This document shows positions 33,238 through 36,572 of a DNA stretch of 36,572 bases, piece after piece. The notes below the pieces were generated by a model, which did not search any database, was not told the origin of the DNA, and saw only the letters and a program-made list of their open reading frames with translations. Position 1 is the stretch's first letter. Every line of letters starts with the position of its first letter. This DNA comes from a virus: the IMG/VR virus record IMGVR_UViG_3300036671_000064, positions 1 through 36,572 of that record; one strand, 5' to 3'. Position numbers and translations under genes: made by a program.

Positions 33238-34924
33238 GTATTTTACCCCTGTAAACGTTGATAACACAGGTGGAAGCATGAGTCCAATTAGCGGTCGCGG
33301 TCGTCCTGGTCCAGCACGTTCTAACTATTCGTCATACTTGCCTGATGTTTACGCAGGAAGTCCAAATCGTGTTGAACGCTATATGCAGTACGACACAATG
33401 GATATGGACTCAGAAGTCAACGCTGCCTTAGACATTCTTGCAGAATTCTGCACACAGAAAGACAAAGAAAATCGTACACCGTTCCAAACATTTTTCAAAG
33501 GTTCACCTACAGCAACTGAAGTCAAGTTGTTGAAAGATGCACTACAGAAGTGGGCCAAAGAACAACAATTTGAAACTAGAATTTTTCGCATTTTTAGAAA
33601 TGCAATGAAGTACGGCGACTGCTTCTTTGTTAGAGATCCGCAGACATACAAATGGTTGTATGTTGATCCAAGTAAGGTCACTAAAATTATTGTTAATGAA
33701 AGTATTGGTAAAGTTCCCGAGCAGTATGCTATCAAAGATGTCAATTTTAACTTTGTTAACCTAGTGGCAACTAGTCCTCAGGACACATCAAATACTAGTC
33801 CTAGCGGATCAAGTTCATATTCCTCAGGTGGTGGATTTGGCCGTGGCATGGTAGGCGGAGTAGCGCAACCTCCAGGCACTAGATTTAGCAATGCACAAAA
33901 CGAAGTCACCGTTGATGCTACAAATGTTGTACACATTAGTCTAAGTGAAGGGCTTGATAGAAACTATCCCTTTGGCAACAGTATCTTAGAATCAGTGTTC
34001 AAAGTGTACAAACAGAAAGAACTGCTTGAAGATGCGATCATTATCTATCGTATTCAACGTGCGCCTGAACGCAGAATTTTCTATGTTGACGTGGGTAACA
34101 TGCCAGCACACATGGCCATGAGCTTTGTGGAACGTGTTAAGAACGAAATCCAACAACGTCGTATTCCGAGTTCAACTGGCGGCGGCAATAATGTAATTGA
34201 TGCTAGTTACAATCCATTATCTGTGAATGAGGATTACTTCTTCCCACAGACAGCAGAGGGTCGCGGTTCAAAAGTAGAAACATTACCGGGTGGTACTAAC
34301 CTAGGTGAAATTACCGACCTACGTTATTTTACCAACAAGTTGTTTCGTGCGTTAAGAATTCCAAGCAGCTACTTGCCGACCGCAATTGACGAAAGTCCAA
34401 ATCAAGTAGGCGATGGAAAAGTAGGAACTGCATACATTCAAGAACTACGTTTTAATGAATACTGCAAACGCTTGCAAAGCATGATAGTAGAAACATTTGA
34501 CTTAGAATTTAAACTTTGGTTAGATAATAACGGCATCAACATTGACAATAGTTTGTTCCAACTAAAGTTCAATGAGCCGCAAAACTTTGCTGCTTACCGT
34601 CAGAGTGAGCTTGATACTGCTCGTGCAGCAACATTTGCATCAATTGTACAGATTCCTCATCTAAGCAAACGCTTTGCTATGAAACGATTCTTGGGCATGA
34701 GTGAAGATGAGATCAAAGAAAACGAACGCATGTGGAGAGAAGAGAACGGTGCTAACCTACAAGGGCAAGCTGATTCACAGAGTCAGTTAAGATCAGCAGG
34801 TATTACTCCGGGTGGAATGGCAGCAGATGTAGCAAGTCAAACTGAAGAAGCACCAGAAGATATGGCAGCAGAAGCAGGTGCTGACGGTGCAGAAGCCGCA
34901 CCAGCAGAAGTACCCGCTCAGTAA
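33224..34924 (+). CDS. 20: Portal protein gp20
   Basis: A 566-residue portal protein (T4 gp20 is 524) that forms the dodecameric ring at the head vertex, the DNA entry channel and the nucleus for prohead assembly. Family segments are MDSEVNAALDILAEFCTQKD, LLEDAIIIYRIQRAPERRIF, YVDVGNMPAHMAMSFVERVK and LPGGTNLGEITDLRYFTNKL, then FRALRIPSSYLP. A Ser/Gly-rich insertion lies near residues 186-222, and the C-terminus is acidic and Ala-rich. ATG 33224 lies inside the end of the homing endonuclease gene and is preceded by AAGGAA with a suitable gap. Confidence 0.94.
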   Translation: MSWRKYFTPVNVDNTGGSMSPISGRGRPGPARSNYSSYLPDVYAGSPNRVERYMQYDTMDMDSEVNAALDILAEFCTQKDKENRTPFQTFFKGSPTATEVKLLKDALQKWAKEQQFETRIFRIFRNAMKYGDCFFVRDPQTYKWLYVDPSKVTKIIVNESIGKVPEQYAIKDVNFNFVNLVATSPQDTSNTSPSGSSSYSSGGGFGRGMVGGVAQPPGTRFSNAQNEVTVDATNVVHISLSEGLDRNYPFGNSILESVFKVYKQKELLEDAIIIYRIQRAPERRIFYVDVGNMPAHMAMSFVERVKNEIQQRRIPSSTGGGNNVIDASYNPLSVNEDYFFPQTAEGRGSKVETLPGGTNLGEITDLRYFTNKLFRALRIPSSYLPTAIDESPNQVGDGKVGTAYIQELRFNEYCKRLQSMIVETFDLEFKLWLDNNGINIDNSLFQLKFNEPQNFAAYRQSELDTARAATFASIVQIPHLSKRFAMKRFLGMSEDEIKENERMWREENGANLQGQADSQSQLRSAGITPGGMAADVASQTEEAPEDMAAEAGADGAEAAPAEVPAQ

Positions 34925-34930
34925 TAAATA
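34923..34930 (+). promoter_or_regulatory. Late-type element (AATAAATA) at the end of the portal gene
   Basis: AATAAATA overlaps the portal stop (TAA 34922-34924) and lies only 4 bases before ATG 34935. A transcript starting about 6 bases after it would begin at or inside that start codon. It may therefore serve the genes further downstream or give a leaderless message. Confidence 0.5.
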
Positions 34931-34934
34931 CATT

Positions 34935-35183
34935 ATGCTCCTAAACGAATTTTTTTACTTTAACGAAAAAAACAACGACTTTGCTACTGATCGTAGATAC
35001 GACAATAGCAAAGACAAGTCTGTTCTCAAGACTACTGATACTAGAAAAGTCCGGTTGACACTACGTCAGATTAATCAACTACGGTTGCAGTCCGAGGCGC
35101 ATCAATTAGAAACGCAATCTGAGCTGGGATTTATTCAACAAATGTATGGAACACCAGTTGGCGAAGCAGCACCTGCAGAATAA
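34935..35183 (+). CDS. Small head protein in the gp67/gp68 position
   Basis: An 82-residue protein starting MLLNEFFYFNEKNNDFATDR. The frame extends upstream into the portal gene (to 34878), but the Met at 34935 follows the portal stop and gives the conserved-looking N-terminus. The body is charged and helical (KVRLTLRQINQLRLQSEAHQ), ending GEAAPAE. In T4, small prohead core genes 67 and 68 lie right after gp20, so a core or chaperone role is inferred from position only. Its last 38 bases overlap the next gene in another frame. Confidence 0.6.
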   Translation: MLLNEFFYFNEKNNDFATDRRYDNSKDKSVLKTTDTRKVRLTLRQINQLRLQSEAHQLETQSELGFIQQMYGTPVGEAAPAE

Positions 35184-35799
35184 TCCGGCCTTTATCATAG
35201 GCAACGGAACAAGCCGAGCGCAATTAAATCCTGAATCTTTATTAGATAAAGGAATAGTCTACGGCTGTAATGCACAGTATAGAGAATATAATCCACATTG
35301 TCTAATAGCTGTTGATGTTAAAATGGTCAACGAAATCATTGATTCCGGCTATTATAAAACACATCAAGTTTGGACTAATCCCAACAAGGGAATTAAAACA
35401 AAGACTGGAATTAATTTTTTTAGTCCGCATAAAGGGTGGAGTTCTGGACCAACTGCACTATGGTATGCCTGTACCCAAGGACATGATAGTGTGTATATCT
35501 TTGGATTTGACTATCAGGGAACTGATGGTAAATTTAACAATGTGTATGCAGATACATTCAACTATAAAAAATCAACAGATAGTGCTACCTATTACGGCAA
35601 CTGGTTGAGTCAGACTGAAAAGGTTATTAAAGAATTTCGACACGTAAAGTTTTTTAGAGTAGCAGCAACTGGTTCATTTATACCAGATAAACTCGGACCT
35701 ACACTAAGTAATCTTAGTCATATAACATTTGAAGAGTTTGAACAACTATTTCCTAATACTATGTATTCAAACGAAACTGATCAAAAAACTACCATTTAA
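35146..35799 (+). CDS. Sialyltransferase/DUF115-like protein in the prohead protease position
   Basis: A 217-residue protein. The N-terminal part (AFIIGNGTSRAQLNPESLL; GIVYGCNAQYREYNPHCLIA; VDVKMVNEII) looks like the nucleotide-sugar-binding start of CST-type sialyltransferases and DUF115/MptE-like enzymes (GNG.S followed by a short strand and CN). Further on is SSGPTALWYACTQGHDSVYI with FGFDYQG, also typical of that group. Modification of a glycan or pterin-like substrate is possible; the substrate is unknown. The first ATG (35146) overlaps the previous gene by 38 bases and the conserved part starts about residue 14, so a later start is possible. T4 has the gp21 protease at this place; no protease signature is seen here. 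Confidence 0.6.
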   Translation: MEHQLAKQHLQNNPAFIIGNGTSRAQLNPESLLDKGIVYGCNAQYREYNPHCLIAVDVKMVNEIIDSGYYKTHQVWTNPNKGIKTKTGINFFSPHKGWSSGPTALWYACTQGHDSVYIFGFDYQGTDGKFNNVYADTFNYKKSTDSATYYGNWLSQTEKVIKEFRHVKFFRVAATGSFIPDKLGPTLSNLSHITFEEFEQLFPNTMYSNETDQKTTI

Positions 35800-35826
35800 C
35801 ACCTGATTATAATATTAGTGTTAAAT
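35794..35826 (+). other. Inverted repeat between the transferase-like gene and gp22
   Basis: ATTTAACAC (35794-35802) and GTGTTAAAT (35818-35826) form a perfect 9-pair stem around a 15-base AT-rich loop. The loop contains a consensus TATAAT (35808-35813). The stop codon of the upstream gene lies in the left arm. No T-run follows, so it is not a classical terminator. It could be an RNA end-processing hairpin, an operator or a promoter overlap. Confidence 0.45.
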
Positions 35827-35863
35827 AAAAGAACAGCCTAACCATCTTGAAGGAGAACATAAC

Positions 35864-36572
35864 ATGGCAGATAGAAATCTATTACAGCAAATGCTTGAAA
35901 GTCTAGTAAACGACGATCAATCCAAAGCAGAAGAATTATTCCACGAGTACGTAGTTGCACAATCTCGTGAGATTTATGAGTCAATGATCGACAGCGAAAT
36001 CGCTGAAGAAACAGAAGAAGACGAAGAAGAAGTTGAAGAAGCAGCTGATAAAGAAGAAGACGAAGAAGACAAAGTTGAAGAAAACTTTGGTGAGTTTGAA
36101 GCAGCTGACGACGAAATGGACCTAGACAGTGAAGATCCAACAGATGATCTAGCTGGTGAAATGGGTTCAGAAGAAGACGAAAACGAATTTGCAGATAAGT
36201 CTGAAGAAGAATTGTTCCAAGACCTAGACAGCATTGTAGATGAACTACAGGCTAAGTTTGATCAAATGAACGGCGGTCACTCAGAGCCAGATGCAGACAA
36301 CATGGGTGGCCCAAGCGACATGGATGCTGACAACATGGACATGAAAGATGATTTTGATCTAGAAACAGTTCGTGAATATGTAGAAAAGAAAGAAGGCGGA
36401 TTTGGTTCTAAAATCGGCGGCGATAACGGTGTTAACACCAAATCACTAGTAGCTGGTAAGAACGACATGGGCGGCACAACTGCCAACATCGCCAAGAGCT
36501 TTTCAACAGAGAAGGGCGGTACAGAAGGCGGATTGCTAAAGCCAAGTACACAGCCACAAAACGGTGGTAATA
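35864..36572 (+). CDS. 22: Prohead core scaffolding protein gp22-like (partial)
   Basis: A frame open to the right edge, 236 codons so far. It starts MADRNLLQQMLESLVNDDQ, then AEELFHEYVVAQSREIYESM, which resembles the helical start of T4-like gp22 scaffolds. It continues with a very acidic region of Glu/Asp runs (residues about 45-120) and a Gly/Asn/Met-rich region. Scaffolds build the inner core that shapes the head and are later degraded by the prohead protease. A strong Shine-Dalgarno AAGGAG (35850-35855) sits 8 bases before ATG 35864, fitting very high expression. The C-terminus lies outside the window. In T4 the major capsid gene follows. Confidence 0.7.
   Translation, partial: MADRNLLQQMLESLVNDDQSKAEELFHEYVVAQSREIYESMIDSEIAEETEEDEEEVEEAADKEEDEEDKVEENFGEFEAADDEMDLDSEDPTDDLAGEMGSEEDENEFADKSEEELFQDLDSIVDELQAKFDQMNGGHSEPDADNMGGPSDMDADNMDMKDDFDLETVREYVEKKEGGFGSKIGGDNGVNTKSLVAGKNDMGGTTANIAKSFSTEKGGTEGGLLKPSTQPQNGGN

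Noticed and set aside
35838-36495. Minus-strand Ser-rich and Leu-rich frames
   Set aside because: They are antisense readings of the Glu/Asp-rich scaffold gene; the plus strand has the strong ribosome-binding site and a recognised family.

Overview
The window is a stretch of a T4-like (Tevenvirinae-type) contractile-tailed phage genome, AT-rich and most like the aquatic (marine or freshwater) T4-like phages. The evidence is a recognisable set of T4 homologues: gp6, gp25, gp5, gp53, gp48, gp55, gp47, gp46, gp26, gp20 and a gp22-like scaffold. T4-type late promoters (NATAAATA) are also present. The host cannot be named from the sequence. No ribosomal RNA, tRNA, CRISPR array or insertion sequence was seen.

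Layout. (1) 1-22865, minus strand: a tightly packed baseplate operon read as gp48 > gp53 > 801-aa hub protein > gp5 spike > gp25 > gp6 > a giant protein that runs off the left edge after at least 4523 codons. Late-type promoters lie before gp48 and again before gp6. (2) 22866-22949: a divergent promoter region. (3) 22950-27298, plus strand: late sigma factor gp55, then gp47 and gp46 (SbcD/SbcC-like nuclease pair), a small basic protein with an AT-hook-like tail and a GIY-YIG protein, overlapping or abutting each other from gp47 onward. (4) 27299-27796: no large gene; a possible 44-codon gene, repeated hairpin modules, a terminator and a late promoter. (5) 27797-28920, plus: two overlapping small Gly/Ala-rich proteins that share an N-terminal leader motif. 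(6) 28917-29995, minus: gp26 and a short overlapping frame that looks like a -1 frameshift extension. (7) 30067-36572, plus: probable tape measure protein, a GIY-YIG/NUMOD3 homing endonuclease, portal gp20, a small head protein, a sugar-transferase-like protein in the slot where T4 has the prohead protease, and an acidic gp22-like scaffold that runs off the right edge.

How the genes work together: gp55 would direct host RNA polymerase to the NATAAATA promoters that precede the baseplate operon, the gp26 unit and the small head genes. gp46/gp47 serve recombination and DNA processing. The minus-strand genes build the baseplate and tail, and the rightmost plus-strand genes build the tail core and prohead. 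The most striking signals are a candidate programmed -1 frameshift joining gp26 to its downstream frame, a giant baseplate-associated protein with FG-GAP-type propeller blades and inserted carbohydrate-binding-like modules, and repeated hairpin modules between the gp46 operon and the late genes.
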